Source of the DNA: an uncultured Sutterella sp.
GTDB lineage: Bacteria; Pseudomonadota; Gammaproteobacteria; Burkholderiales; Burkholderiaceae_F
DNA: 14,686 bases
NCBI GenBank assembly: GCA_902477615.1
Contig: CABSHY010000013.1
Span: 1 to 14,686, forward strand
Direction of reading: 5' to 3'
This document shows positions 7,710-14,515 of the stretch, piece after piece. Numbering within the stretch: the first letter of the stretch is position 1; the number at the start of each line of letters is the position of its first letter. The notes under the pieces were generated by a model, which saw only the letters and a list, made by a program, of their open reading frames with translations, did no database searches and was not told the DNA's origin. Position numbers and translations under genes: made by a program.

Positions 7710-7739
7710 AAAGTTAATGAATTTTTGACGGATAGATAC

Positions 7740-7764
7740 AAAAAAAGCCGATCAACGATCAGCT
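7740..7764 (-). terminator. Rho-independent terminator of the tRNA-Lys operon
   Basis: On the minus strand AGCTGATC (7764-7757) pairs with GATCGGCT (7753-7746) across a GTT loop, eight pairs with one G-U, followed directly by a run of six to seven T. It lies 17 nt beyond the CCA end of the second tRNA. Confidence 0.9.
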
Positions 7765-7781
7765 TCATTTTCAAGTAGGCT

Positions 7782-7857
7782 TGGTGGGAGCGCAGAGACT
7801 CGAACTCTGGACCGACGGATTAAGAGTCCGCTGCTCTACCAACTGAGCTACGCTCCC
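7782..7857 (-). tRNA. tRNA-Lys (anticodon CUU)
   Basis: A 76-nt cloverleaf with encoded CCA. The acceptor stem is GGGAGCG/CGCTCCC, the D arm has AGCTCAGTTGGTAGAGC, the anticodon stem GCGGA/TCCGT holds the loop CTCTTAA (anticodon CTT, reading AAG), and the T arm contains GTTCGAGTC. A37 is present, as needed for t6A modification. It follows tRNA-Lys(UUU) by 22 nt and shares most of its sequence, which suggests tandem duplication and anticodon change at one position. Confidence 0.97.
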
Positions 7858-7879
7858 AAACCTTCAAGCTAATTGTGAT

Positions 7880-7955
7880 TGGTGGGTCGTGAGAGACTCG
7901 AACTCTCGACCAACGGATTAAAAGTCCGCTGCTCTACCGACTGAGCTAACGACCC
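7880..7955 (-). tRNA. tRNA-Lys (anticodon UUU)
   Basis: A 76-nt cloverleaf with encoded CCA. The acceptor stem is GGGTCGT/ACGACCC, and the anticodon stem GCGGA/TCCGT holds the loop CTTTTAA (anticodon TTT, reading AAA and AAG). The D and T arms match the neighbouring tRNA-Lys(CUU) almost base for base. It is the first gene of the two-tRNA transcript, about 50 nt downstream of the predicted start site. Confidence 0.97.
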
Positions 7956-8012
7956 GTCGCTATGCGCTGCCGGGAAAAGCCCGTTGCCTCACATCCAACC
8001 AACGAGTTCGAA

Positions 8013-8041
8013 ATTATGCCGTCCCTTTTTTTATTTGTCAA
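8013..8041 (-). promoter_or_regulatory. Sigma70 promoter of the tRNA-Lys operon
   Basis: On the minus strand a perfect -35 box TTGACA (8041-8036), exactly 17 nt of spacer, and a -10 box CATAAT (8018-8013, one base from consensus). Transcription should start near 8006, leaving a leader of about 50 nt before tRNA-Lys(UUU). Confidence 0.88.
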
Positions 8042-8240
8042 ATACCCTTGAGAAAAATTTTTAATTGTGAAAGTTAAATAAAGATCAAACTTAGATATGT
8101 ATATTAGGGAAAACGATAACTAAAATGACTGTAAAAAGTCTCGACAAATGATCTTTTATAGTGAATAATTCGGTTATGGATAAAACGCAATGATTGAAAA
8201 CAAGGGACTTACGCAATATTGATACTTTTTATTGGTGTTA

Positions 8241-8270
8241 TTGCATGAATCTATTGAATTGGTTTTATAA
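8241..8270 (+). promoter_or_regulatory. Candidate recA promoter
   Basis: TTGCAT (8241-8246), 18-nt spacer, TTATAA (8265-8270), giving a start near 8277 and a leader of about 26 nt. The wider recA upstream region (8042-8302) is very AT-rich, and a second weak candidate begins with TTGAAA near 8194. No clear CTGT-N8-ACAG LexA site is visible. Confidence 0.4.
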
Positions 8271-8302
8271 CAATTGAAGATTTTTTTAACTAAGGAATAA
8301 TC

Positions 8303-9382
8303 ATGGCTGAAAAGCGCACATTACCCCGAGTCGAACGAGTTGAAGGCGAAGAACGCAAAAAGGCATTGTCTGCTGCTCTTGCTCAAATTGAAAAGCAATT
8401 CGGTAAAGGCTCCATCATGCGTATGGGCGACAAGAATCTCAATGAAGATATCGATGTTGTCTCCACGGGTTCTTTAGGCTTGGATTTAGCCTTAGGGATT
8501 GGCGGTTTACCGCGTGGTCGTATTGTTGAAATCTACGGCCCGGAATCTTCCGGTAAGACGACGTTGGCTTTGCACGTTGTTGCTGAAATGCAAAAGACGG
8601 GTGGCACCTGCGCTTTCGTTGACGCCGAACACGCTTTAGATATTCAATACGCTCAACGCTTGGGTGTGAATTTGGGCGACCTTTTGATCTCTCAACCCGA
8701 TACCGGTGAACAAGCTTTGGAAATCGTTGACGCTTTGGTGCGCTCGGGCTCCGTTGACATGGTGGTCATTGACTCCGTGGCCGCATTGACGCCGCAAGCA
8801 GAAATCGAAGGTGAAATGGGTGAAGCTTTACCGGGTCTTCAAGCCCGCTTGATGAGTCAAGCTTTGCGTAAGTTAACGTCTTCCATTAAGCGTACCAACA
8901 CGCTCGTGATCTTCATTAACCAAATTCGTATGAAGATCGGTGTGAGCTACGGCAGCCCCGAAACGACGACAGGTGGTAACGCTTTGAAGTTCTATAGCTC
9001 CGTTCGCTTGGACATCCGTCGCGTGGGTGCCTTGAAAAAGGGCGACGAAGTGATCGGTTCCGATACCAAGGTGAAGGTTGTGAAAAACAAGGTTGCGCCT
9101 CCCTTTAAGACCGCTCAATTCGACATTCTCTACGGTGACGGCATCTCTCACGAAGGTGAAGTCATTGACATGGGTGTTGACCTGAATTTGGTGGGCAAGT
9201 CCGGTTCTTGGTACAGCTACCAAGGCGACAAGATCGGTCAAGGTCGCGATAACGCTCGCGAATTCTTGAAGTCCAACCCTGCGGTTTTGGAAGAAATCGA
9301 AGGTCGCATCCGTGAACTCAAGGGTGTGAAGGGTAAGGTCGCTTCCGCTGAAGATAAGAGCGACGATGACGTTTTGGTCTAA
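8303..9382 (+). CDS. recA: Recombinase RecA
   Basis: A 359-residue DNA-dependent ATPase that forms filaments on single-stranded DNA, drives strand exchange, and promotes LexA cleavage in the SOS response. Seen: Walker A GPESSGKTT (79-87), the Walker B strand VDMVVIDSVAAL, the L1 region with EGEMGE, the L2 loop NQIRMKIGVSYGSPETTTGGNA, and an acidic C-terminal tail (EDKSDDD) that modulates filament assembly. Length and motifs are standard. The ATG has TAAGGA at an 8-nt spacing. The 3' end overlaps recX by 17 nt, so the two are translated from one mRNA. Confidence 0.99.
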   Translation: MAEKRTLPRVERVEGEERKKALSAALAQIEKQFGKGSIMRMGDKNLNEDIDVVSTGSLGLDLALGIGGLPRGRIVEIYGPESSGKTTLALHVVAEMQKTGGTCAFVDAEHALDIQYAQRLGVNLGDLLISQPDTGEQALEIVDALVRSGSVDMVVIDSVAALTPQAEIEGEMGEALPGLQARLMSQALRKLTSSIKRTNTLVIFINQIRMKIGVSYGSPETTTGGNALKFYSSVRLDIRRVGALKKGDEVIGSDTKVKVVKNKVAPPFKTAQFDILYGDGISHEGEVIDMGVDLNLVGKSGSWYSYQGDKIGQGRDNAREFLKSNPAVLEEIEGRIRELKGVKGKVASAEDKSDDDVLV

Positions 9383-9902
9383 AGACTCAGAAGAGGTCTT
9401 CATTGATGAAGAGGAAGCGGTAAAACCTTCCTCTCGTCAACGAAAGCAACCCTCGCCTAAAGCTCGTGCCGTGCAATACCTTGCGCGGCGCGAGTATTCG
9501 CGTTTGGAACTTCGAGGAAAGCTCTTGCGTTACTTGCAACCCGAGCAGGAAGAAGCGGAAGTCGATCGCCTTTTAGATGAATTAGAGGGTTTGAAATACC
9601 TCTCTGATGAACGCTACGCTAAAAGTCGAGCTCGAATTCGAAGCAATAAATACGGTAACGCCCGTATTGAATTTGAGTTGCGCCGTCAGGGATTGGAAGA
9701 AGATATCGTTAAAGAGGCGATGGAGCCTCTTGAGAGTGAAGCTGAACGCGCTCGCGCCCTTTGGCTTCGTCGCTTTAAGGGAAAAGCTCCCGAAGATTTC
9801 AAAGAAAAGACAAAACAGATACGTTATTTAGCCAGTCGTGGTTTTTCGTTTGATGTCATTCAGAAAGTGGTCAACACTGACATTGAGGATTGGGAAGAGT
9901 AA
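9366..9902 (+). CDS. recX: RecA regulatory protein RecX
   Basis: A 178-residue cytosolic protein that binds RecA filaments and limits their extension and activity. Seen: ARAVQYLARREYSRLELRGKL (family opening), the helical repeat with LLDELEGLKYLSDERYAKSR, then a second and third three-helix unit ending in KQIRYLASRGFSFDVIQKVV, which is the usual RecX architecture. The first ~30 residues are acidic then basic and variable. The ATG at 9366 lies inside recA in another frame. Its ribosome site is weak (AAGAG), consistent with low-level expression by coupling to recA. A shared terminator follows. Confidence 0.93.
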   Translation: MTFWSKDSEEVFIDEEEAVKPSSRQRKQPSPKARAVQYLARREYSRLELRGKLLRYLQPEQEEAEVDRLLDELEGLKYLSDERYAKSRARIRSNKYGNARIEFELRRQGLEEDIVKEAMEPLESEAERARALWLRRFKGKAPEDFKEKTKQIRYLASRGFSFDVIQKVVNTDIEDWEE

Positions 9903-9906
9903 TTCA

Positions 9907-9937
9907 GTTTTTGAACATTTGATCATTGATCAAAAAC
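9907..9937. repeat. Nested inverted repeats after recX
   Basis: Two mutually exclusive perfect hairpins overlap: GTTTTTGA (9907-9914) with TCAAAAAC (9930-9937), and TTTGATC (9918-9924) with GATCAAA (9928-9934). The first begins 5 nt after the recX stop. No T-run follows directly, so it may protect the mRNA 3' end rather than terminate. Confidence 0.4.
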
Positions 9938-10014
9938 ACGTTGAGTCTCAGAGCTTTGCTTATTATTTGGCAATTTTTCAGTTTTATGCCTACTTTTTGT
10001 CAAAATATGAACAC

Positions 10015-10055
10015 TTATGCGCAGTTATGATTACTTATGCTCAACAATATGAGCA
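10015..10055. repeat. TTATG repeats at exact 10-bp spacing, then a 6-bp hairpin
   Basis: TTATG occurs at 10015, 10025 and 10035, one helical turn apart. The third copy leads into TGCTCA (10038-10043) and TGAGCA (10050-10055), a perfect 6-bp inverted repeat. The region lies between recX and the shared terminator, with no gene. Function is unknown, and it may be chance. Confidence 0.3.
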
Positions 10056-10059
10056 AAAC

Positions 10060-10090
10060 AAAACCTCAGACGTTGAAATCTGAGGTTTTT
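10060..10090. terminator. Bidirectional terminator shared by recX and folD
   Basis: AAAACCTCAGA (10060-10070) pairs with TCTGAGGTTTT (10079-10089), 11 perfect base pairs with an 8-nt loop. The flanks give a T-run on both strands, stronger for recX (TTTTTG). It lies between the convergent recX and folD genes. Confidence 0.9.
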
Positions 10091-10110
10091 GTCGCATACG
10101 TTTCTGCAAT

Positions 10111-10956
10111 TTATTGTTGAAGTCGCTTCTGAGCCGATACCAACGTATTGTGCATGAGCATGGCAATCGTCATGGGACCCACGCCCCCCGGAACTGGCGT
10201 AATCCAACCGGCAACCTTAGCGACTTTTTCGGTATCAACGTCACCGCAGAGCTTACCGTTTTCATCTCGATTCATACCGACGTCGATCACAACAGCCCCT
10301 TCTTTTACCATATCGGCTTTCACGTACTTGGCCTTACCGATGGCAGCCACCAAAATATCCGCATCCTTCGTGTATCGGCGAATATCAGGCGTGTGGCTAT
10401 GCGTCATGGTAACGGTGCCGTTTTCTTGGAGCAGAAGCATGGCAAGGGGTTTGCCCACAATGTTGGAGCGTCCCAAAATCACGCAATGTTTTCCATCAAT
10501 CGGATAGTCGATGGCTTTTAAAAGTTCGATGATGCCGGCAGGTGTACAGGGCTTAAAACCACCGCCCGTGGTGACTAACTTGCCGGTGTTATAGATGTGG
10601 AAGCCGTCCACGTCCTTATCGGGATCGATGGCTTCCAAAATGAGACCGGCTCGCATATGAGAGGGCAGGGGCAATTGAACCAAAATGCCGTCAACGGTCG
10701 GATCGTCGTTAAGTTTTTGGATTTGGGAAAGAAGTTCATCTTCGGAAGCTGTCTCCGGAAGATTGCATTCAATCGAAGTGATGCCGGCGTCGTTACAGGC
10801 ACGAATTTTATTTCGGACGTAAACGGCGCTCGCCGGATTTTCGCCCACCATAATCACGGCTAAGGCAGGCGTACGAGATAAGCCCTTTACAGCTTCTTTG
10901 ATCTTTTCACGAATCGCTTTACCGATGGCTTTCCCGTCAATGTAATTGGCACTCAC
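10111..10956 (-). CDS. folD: Bifunctional methylenetetrahydrofolate dehydrogenase / methenyltetrahydrofolate cyclohydrolase
   Basis: A 281-residue cytosolic NADP-linked enzyme that interconverts 5,10-methylene-, 5,10-methenyl- and 10-formyl-tetrahydrofolate, supplying formyl groups for purine synthesis. Seen: SAVYVRNKIRAC (43-54) with the active-site Tyr46 and Lys50; DGILVQLPLP; KDVDGFH; PCTPAGII; GRSNIVGKPLAMLLL in the nucleotide-binding fold; and PVPGGVGPMTIAML near the C-terminus. All FolD signatures are intact. The start is a GTG at 10956 with GAGGTG at 5-nt spacing. Only 34 nt separate it from the terminator of the regulator gene, so its promoter must overlap that terminator or lie further upstream. 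Confidence 0.97.
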   Translation of the reverse strand: MSANYIDGKAIGKAIREKIKEAVKGLSRTPALAVIMVGENPASAVYVRNKIRACNDAGITSIECNLPETASEDELLSQIQKLNDDPTVDGILVQLPLPSHMRAGLILEAIDPDKDVDGFHIYNTGKLVTTGGGFKPCTPAGIIELLKAIDYPIDGKHCVILGRSNIVGKPLAMLLLQENGTVTMTHSHTPDIRRYTKDADILVAAIGKAKYVKADMVKEGAVVIDVGMNRDENGKLCGDVDTEKVAKVAGWITPVPGGVGPMTIAMLMHNTLVSAQKRLQQ

Positions 10957-10989
10957 GTTTACACCTCAATTTCAAAAATTAAATGATTG

Positions 10990-11022
10990 CTCAAAACAAA
11001 ACCGCCCGAGACAAACGGGCGG
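10990..11022 (-). terminator. Rho-independent terminator after the response regulator
   Basis: CCGCCCG (11002-11008) and CGGGCGG (11016-11022) form a 7-bp GC-only stem with a 7-nt loop. Read on the minus strand it is followed by TTTTGTTTTG. It lies 23 nt after the regulator stop and ends the kinase-regulator transcript before folD. Confidence 0.9.
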
Positions 11023-11045
11023 ATTCTGTGTAAAGGGCTTTTAAA

Positions 11046-11699
11046 TTAATGACCTTCTGCGCCCAAAACCACGCGCATCAAATCAGCAACCGTACCGGAA
11101 TTGGTCTTATCCATGATCGAAGCACGGTGAGCTTCCACCGTCTTGATGGAGATGCCCAAGTCATCGGCAATTTGCTTATTGAGTCGACCGGCCACAATGC
11201 GTTCAAGCACTTGTTGTTCACGCGGCGTCAATTTCGAGAGCATCGCTTGGTTAAGCGTTTGCTTTTCCAATTGAACGCGTTGCTCGCGGGTTTCCTTCAA
11301 AAGCTTTTCCAACATTGGCAACAATTCATGAGAATCTGGCGGTTTTTGCAAGAAGTCGTGAGCGCCTTTCTTTAAAGCATTCACAGCCATTGGCACATCA
11401 CCGTGACCCGTTAAGAAAATGATAGGAATTGTTGCCTTACGGGCGATCAAATGTTCTTGCACTTCGCTGCCACTCATACCACCGGGCATGCGTTCGTCAA
11501 GCAACAAGACGGCAATGGCGTTGGGGTCATATTTGGCGATAAAAGATTCACCGCTTTCAAAGAGTTCGACGCGGAAACCTTGAGATTCCAACATACGACG
11601 CATACTGTCACGGACATCGCTGTCATCATCGACAACATAGACCGTGCCCAAAGGATCTTTTTGCGACGGGTTAAAGTTAAAAGTAGGAAAAGCCACCAT
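11046..11699 (-). CDS. Two-component response regulator, FixJ/NarL type (receiver plus LuxR HTH)
   Basis: A 217-residue DNA-binding regulator paired with the histidine kinase encoded upstream. The receiver (about 19-135) has the acidic triad DDD (24-26), phospho-acceptor Asp68 in LLLDERMPG, FLTGHGD with the conserved Thr, and the Lys of LQKPP. After a linker comes a LuxR-type helix-turn-helix: LTPREQQVLERIVAGRLNKQ and a recognition helix ISIKTVEAHRASIM. This layout is FixJ/TtrR/StyR-like. The frame is open to a TTG at 11744, but the ATG at 11699 is chosen because GGTGAT, a match to the anti-Shine-Dalgarno, lies 7 nt before it, and because the receiver then starts at the usual distance. An 81-nt gap separates it from the kinase gene. 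Target genes cannot be inferred. Confidence 0.92.
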   Translation of the reverse strand: MVAFPTFNFNPSQKDPLGTVYVVDDDSDVRDSMRRMLESQGFRVELFESGESFIAKYDPNAIAVLLLDERMPGGMSGSEVQEHLIARKATIPIIFLTGHGDVPMAVNALKKGAHDFLQKPPDSHELLPMLEKLLKETREQRVQLEKQTLNQAMLSKLTPREQQVLERIVAGRLNKQIADDLGISIKTVEAHRASIMDKTNSGTVADLMRVVLGAEGH

Positions 11700-11780
11700 T
11701 TTTCTCATCACCAAAACATAAGTTACAGCTAACCATTTTAGCAAATTTCAACATGTCGCCACGCACGACAAATTGTTAAC

Positions 11781-14144
11781 TTAATTCGTGGACGGTTTTC
11801 GTTCTGGTAGCAGTAACGTAAAGATTGCGCCTTGACCAATATTGTCAGAAATTGTTAGTCGACCGTGATGCAATTCAACAATCGTTCGGCAAATATTGAG
11901 CCCCATGCCCATACCGGCCGATTTCGTTGTGAAGAACGGGTCAAAGAGGTGTTCTTTATCTTCATCCTTGATGCCGCAGCCGTTATCGGCCACTTCGAAA
12001 ACAAGGTACCGATCAGCGTTACGATAAACGGTAAGAGACACCTTGGGTGCATTGCCTTTAATACTGGCCGCGGCCTCAATCCCGTTTTTAATCAAGTTTA
12101 AGAGTACTTGCTCAATCATAATTTCATCGCAATAGACTTCATGAACATCTTGAGCAATAAAAAACTCCAACTTGGCGTTATGGCGTCGGGCTTGAATATT
12201 GGCCAATTCCGTGACTTCGTTGACAAGCGTACTGATCGCAATCATTTCCATCTTGGGGTCACTGCGACGCGTAAAGGAGCGAATACGCTTGATGATGCCA
12301 CCGGCGCGCTTTGTTTGCGCAGCAATGCGTTGAATGGAGTAAAGCATTTCATGATCTTCGGGCACGCCCGCTTTGCGCATGGAGCTCTCCACGACAAAGG
12401 CATAGTTAGAAATGGCCGAGAGCGGTTGATTCAATTCGTGTGCCAAAGAGCTTGCCATTTCACCCATGCTGACCAATTGCGAATTCAATTCGCTTCGGGC
12501 TTGTTGTTCAGCCAAGAGCATTTCGTTGCGACGTTGTTCCGTCACATCGGAGAGAATTTGCAATTCCGCTTCCGTGCGGTCCGTCCACGGAATCAGTCGA
12601 CTTCTGACGTTGTACCAACGATCCAAATCTTCGATATAGATGTAGGGTGACCGTGATTTTTCTTTTGCCGTCAATTGCGCCATTTTTTGAGAGGCCAAAA
12701 TGTGTCCGCTCGCATTTTCACCAAACGTTCGATCATAGGAACTATTGGAAAAAAGAAGTGCATTGGTATTAGGATCGACCACGCTAATGGAGTCCAGCAT
12801 GGATTCCAGCACGCGGTTAAAGCGTTCGTGCGCTGCGGTTAATTTTTCTTGAGCCTGACGAATTTCGGAAATGTCAGTAAGTGTCCATAACCAGCCGATT
12901 TGCTCACCTTCGACTGTCACCATCGGGATGATGTGCAGTAACACCCAGAAGGATTGCCCGTCAGCGCGAACCGCAGGGAATTCGTAACTCGTGTTTTTCA
13001 ATTGACGGCGCTTCACACCGTTTAATAATTCCATCAAACGGAATCCCTGATCGCCTTGAGGCCAGTAGGAGTAGGGCGGAATTTGACCGATTAAAGAACT
13101 GTTATTTTTAAGCCCTAAAAGGTCACTGAAGGTTTTATTGGTGTAGATAATGCGACCGCTTAAATCGGTGACTTGAAGGCCGGACAATTGGCTGTCAGCA
13201 ATGTTCTTTCTCAAAGCGGATTCGGCACGAAGCGCTTCTTCAATACGATTTTGTCGCCAGTTAAATCGAATAATCCCTAAAAGAGCGATCACCAAGAAAA
13301 TCCCCAAAGCCGTAATCACCCAAAAGAGCGTGTTTTGAGTAAGAAGGTTTTCGGCGTAGCGTGTCACTTCCAATTGGAAGTCAGAGGAAAGGGGATGCAA
13401 GGGGACGCGAGCACGAATAAGCTCTCGTTGCGTATTGGTATTGGCCGTAATAATGGGGTGCTTGTCAAAATAGAGATTGACGCGATATTCCGGATTTTTA
13501 ATGGACGTTTCTCGCAACAAAACCCACAAAGAAATACGGGCGACCACTAAAAGGTTCTGATCACTGACATGAAGCGGGACAATCAAGTCAACGAAAGGGG
13601 AGCCTTCAATGGGAAGCGCATAAGGGTCTGAGAAGGTAGCTGTTCCCACCTCTTTGGCTTTTTGTAAGGCCGCTTTCGTTTCTGTTCGCCCATAGACTTG
13701 ATTTTTGCGCATCGTGATGTCGCCAAAGGGACGAGGCGAAACATAAGAGGCTTCGATAATGTCTTTTTGGTTAATGATGGCAATTTCAAGAATTTCCGCA
13801 CGGTCAATCATCAATGAGCGGACAATGCCGTGAAAAGTATCGAGGTTGTCGGGATAAGCCGGGCCTGATGATAAAGGCACCGCCATTTGTGTCAGGCGGT
13901 CAGTGTCGGAAATCAGGCGCAGGTTAAAGGTTTCAGCCCAAAGTTCCGTTGTTTGGTGCAACTGACTTAAGTGCGCCTTTTGGTCTTGGATACGAATAAT
14001 GCGTCCGACATAGACCAAGCCCACGACCACGCAGATCAAGACGATCCAGGTCATGATGACCCCGAACATACTTTGGCGACTAAAGGTTTTATTCCCTAAA
14101 GTCTTAAAAGTATCAACGGCAAAAAGTGACGAAGGACTGGGCAC
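11781..14144 (-). CDS. Membrane-bound PAS-domain sensor histidine kinase
   Basis: A 787-residue inner-membrane kinase that should phosphorylate the adjacent FixJ-type regulator. Transmembrane helix 1 spans about 28-49 and helix 2 about 271-292, enclosing a ~220-residue periplasmic sensor region. I cannot assign that region firmly; a Cache-like fold is possible. Two PAS domains follow in the cytoplasm (about 310-430 and 440-540). The HisKA box has His569 in LAHELNQPLSAI. The ATP-binding domain has the N box NLIKNGIEAA (N687), G1 box DNGCGI (720-725), F box DPFFTTK (735-741) and G2 box GMGMGL (744-749). All catalytic residues are intact. The start is a GTG at 14144 without a good ribosome site; later starts would cut into the first helix. 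FixL/TtrS-like architecture, signal unknown. The mobile element begins about 90 nt upstream. Confidence 0.93.
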   Translation of the reverse strand: MPSPSSLFAVDTFKTLGNKTFSRQSMFGVIMTWIVLICVVVGLVYVGRIIRIQDQKAHLSQLHQTTELWAETFNLRLISDTDRLTQMAVPLSSGPAYPDNLDTFHGIVRSLMIDRAEILEIAIINQKDIIEASYVSPRPFGDITMRKNQVYGRTETKAALQKAKEVGTATFSDPYALPIEGSPFVDLIVPLHVSDQNLLVVARISLWVLLRETSIKNPEYRVNLYFDKHPIITANTNTQRELIRARVPLHPLSSDFQLEVTRYAENLLTQNTLFWVITALGIFLVIALLGIIRFNWRQNRIEEALRAESALRKNIADSQLSGLQVTDLSGRIIYTNKTFSDLLGLKNNSSLIGQIPPYSYWPQGDQGFRLMELLNGVKRRQLKNTSYEFPAVRADGQSFWVLLHIIPMVTVEGEQIGWLWTLTDISEIRQAQEKLTAAHERFNRVLESMLDSISVVDPNTNALLFSNSSYDRTFGENASGHILASQKMAQLTAKEKSRSPYIYIEDLDRWYNVRSRLIPWTDRTEAELQILSDVTEQRRNEMLLAEQQARSELNSQLVSMGEMASSLAHELNQPLSAISNYAFVVESSMRKAGVPEDHEMLYSIQRIAAQTKRAGGIIKRIRSFTRRSDPKMEMIAISTLVNEVTELANIQARRHNAKLEFFIAQDVHEVYCDEIMIEQVLLNLIKNGIEAAASIKGNAPKVSLTVYRNADRYLVFEVADNGCGIKDEDKEHLFDPFFTTKSAGMGMGLNICRTIVELHHGRLTISDNIGQGAIFTLLLPERKPSTN

Positions 14145-14237
14145 GATGAATAAATAGAAAATAATTCAAAAGTTTTACCCCTGAATATTAGCTGTCATTT
14201 AAAATTAGTGCATCAATCTTTTTTGCAGGGAAAGTAC
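14145..14237. other. AT-rich region upstream of the kinase gene; flank of the mobile element
   Basis: About 90 nt of AT-rich DNA with no gene on either strand. It should contain the kinase promoter (minus strand; TAATAT near 14185-14190 is a possible -10 box, but no -35 box fits well). If the omega RNA is transcribed from outside the element, its promoter would also lie here (plus strand; TTTACC near 14175 is weak). The last ~16-18 nt, about 14221-14238, are where the guide of the omega RNA is expected. Confidence 0.5.
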
Positions 14238-14512
14238 GGTCAATAACCCCCGCCTGAAGGCGGAGGCTTGAAAAAGCCTTTATTGACTAGTCTCAGTGAG
14301 CTTTCTTTTGGGAAAGCGAACTACGTTGGTTTGGAATGTATAGGCACCGTGGGATGTTCATCCTAGTCCTAGGCTCTGCGGTCTGTGTTTAAAAGCTCTG
14401 AGAGGTAGGAGCGGTGATGCAGACAAGAAACCCTTTCCAACATTGACGAAGGATGTCAACCGGCCTTCGGGCCGAGCAAGCGGAGCCTGCGGGTATCCGC
14501 AAAGGAGATACT
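14221..14512 (+). ncRNA. Omega RNA (HEARO-type guide RNA) of an IscB-family element
   Basis: The whole stretch before the iscB start is dense in hairpins, as expected for the guide RNA encoded upstream of IscB. A 5' unit closes with GTCAATAA (14239-14246) and TTATTGAC (14280-14287) around two stem-loops: CCGCC-TGAA-GGCGG (14250-14263) and GGCTT-GAAA-AAGCC (14265-14278). Next come GCTTTC/GAAAGC (14300-14317), a core GCACCGTGGGAT...ATCC (14344-14363) followed by a CCTAGTCCTAGG segment and CTGCGG, possible GTCTG (14381-14385)/CAGAC (14420-14424) closure, a cUUCGg-capped CGGCC/GGCCG hairpin (14461-14474), and GCGGA (14480-14484)/TCCGC (14496-14500). The core resembles, from memory, published HEARO/omega RNAs. 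The guide should be the 5' host-derived part before ~14238. Exact ends are not determined. Confidence 0.75.
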
Positions 14513-14515
14513 TTG
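14500..14515 (+). promoter_or_regulatory. Ribosome binding site deciding the iscB TTG start
   Basis: AAAGGAG at 14501-14507 lies 5 nt before TTG at 14513. It begins directly after the last hairpin of the omega RNA (ending 14500). No ATG in the frame comes earlier; the next ATG, at codon 8, would remove the start of the PLMP domain. Confidence 0.75.

Noticed and set aside
9838..10083. An 81-codon frame after recX
   Set aside because: It overlaps the recX end, crosses several hairpins and runs into the shared terminator. It has no family motif and no ribosome site.
11754..11770. TGTCG-N7-CGACA inverted repeat between the kinase and regulator genes
   Set aside because: Only 5 bp per arm in a short gap; too weak to call an operator without other copies.
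14238..14512. A CRISPR array or tracrRNA in the hairpin-rich region
   Set aside because: There are no regularly spaced direct repeats. The adjoining protein is of the IscB type, which uses an omega RNA instead.
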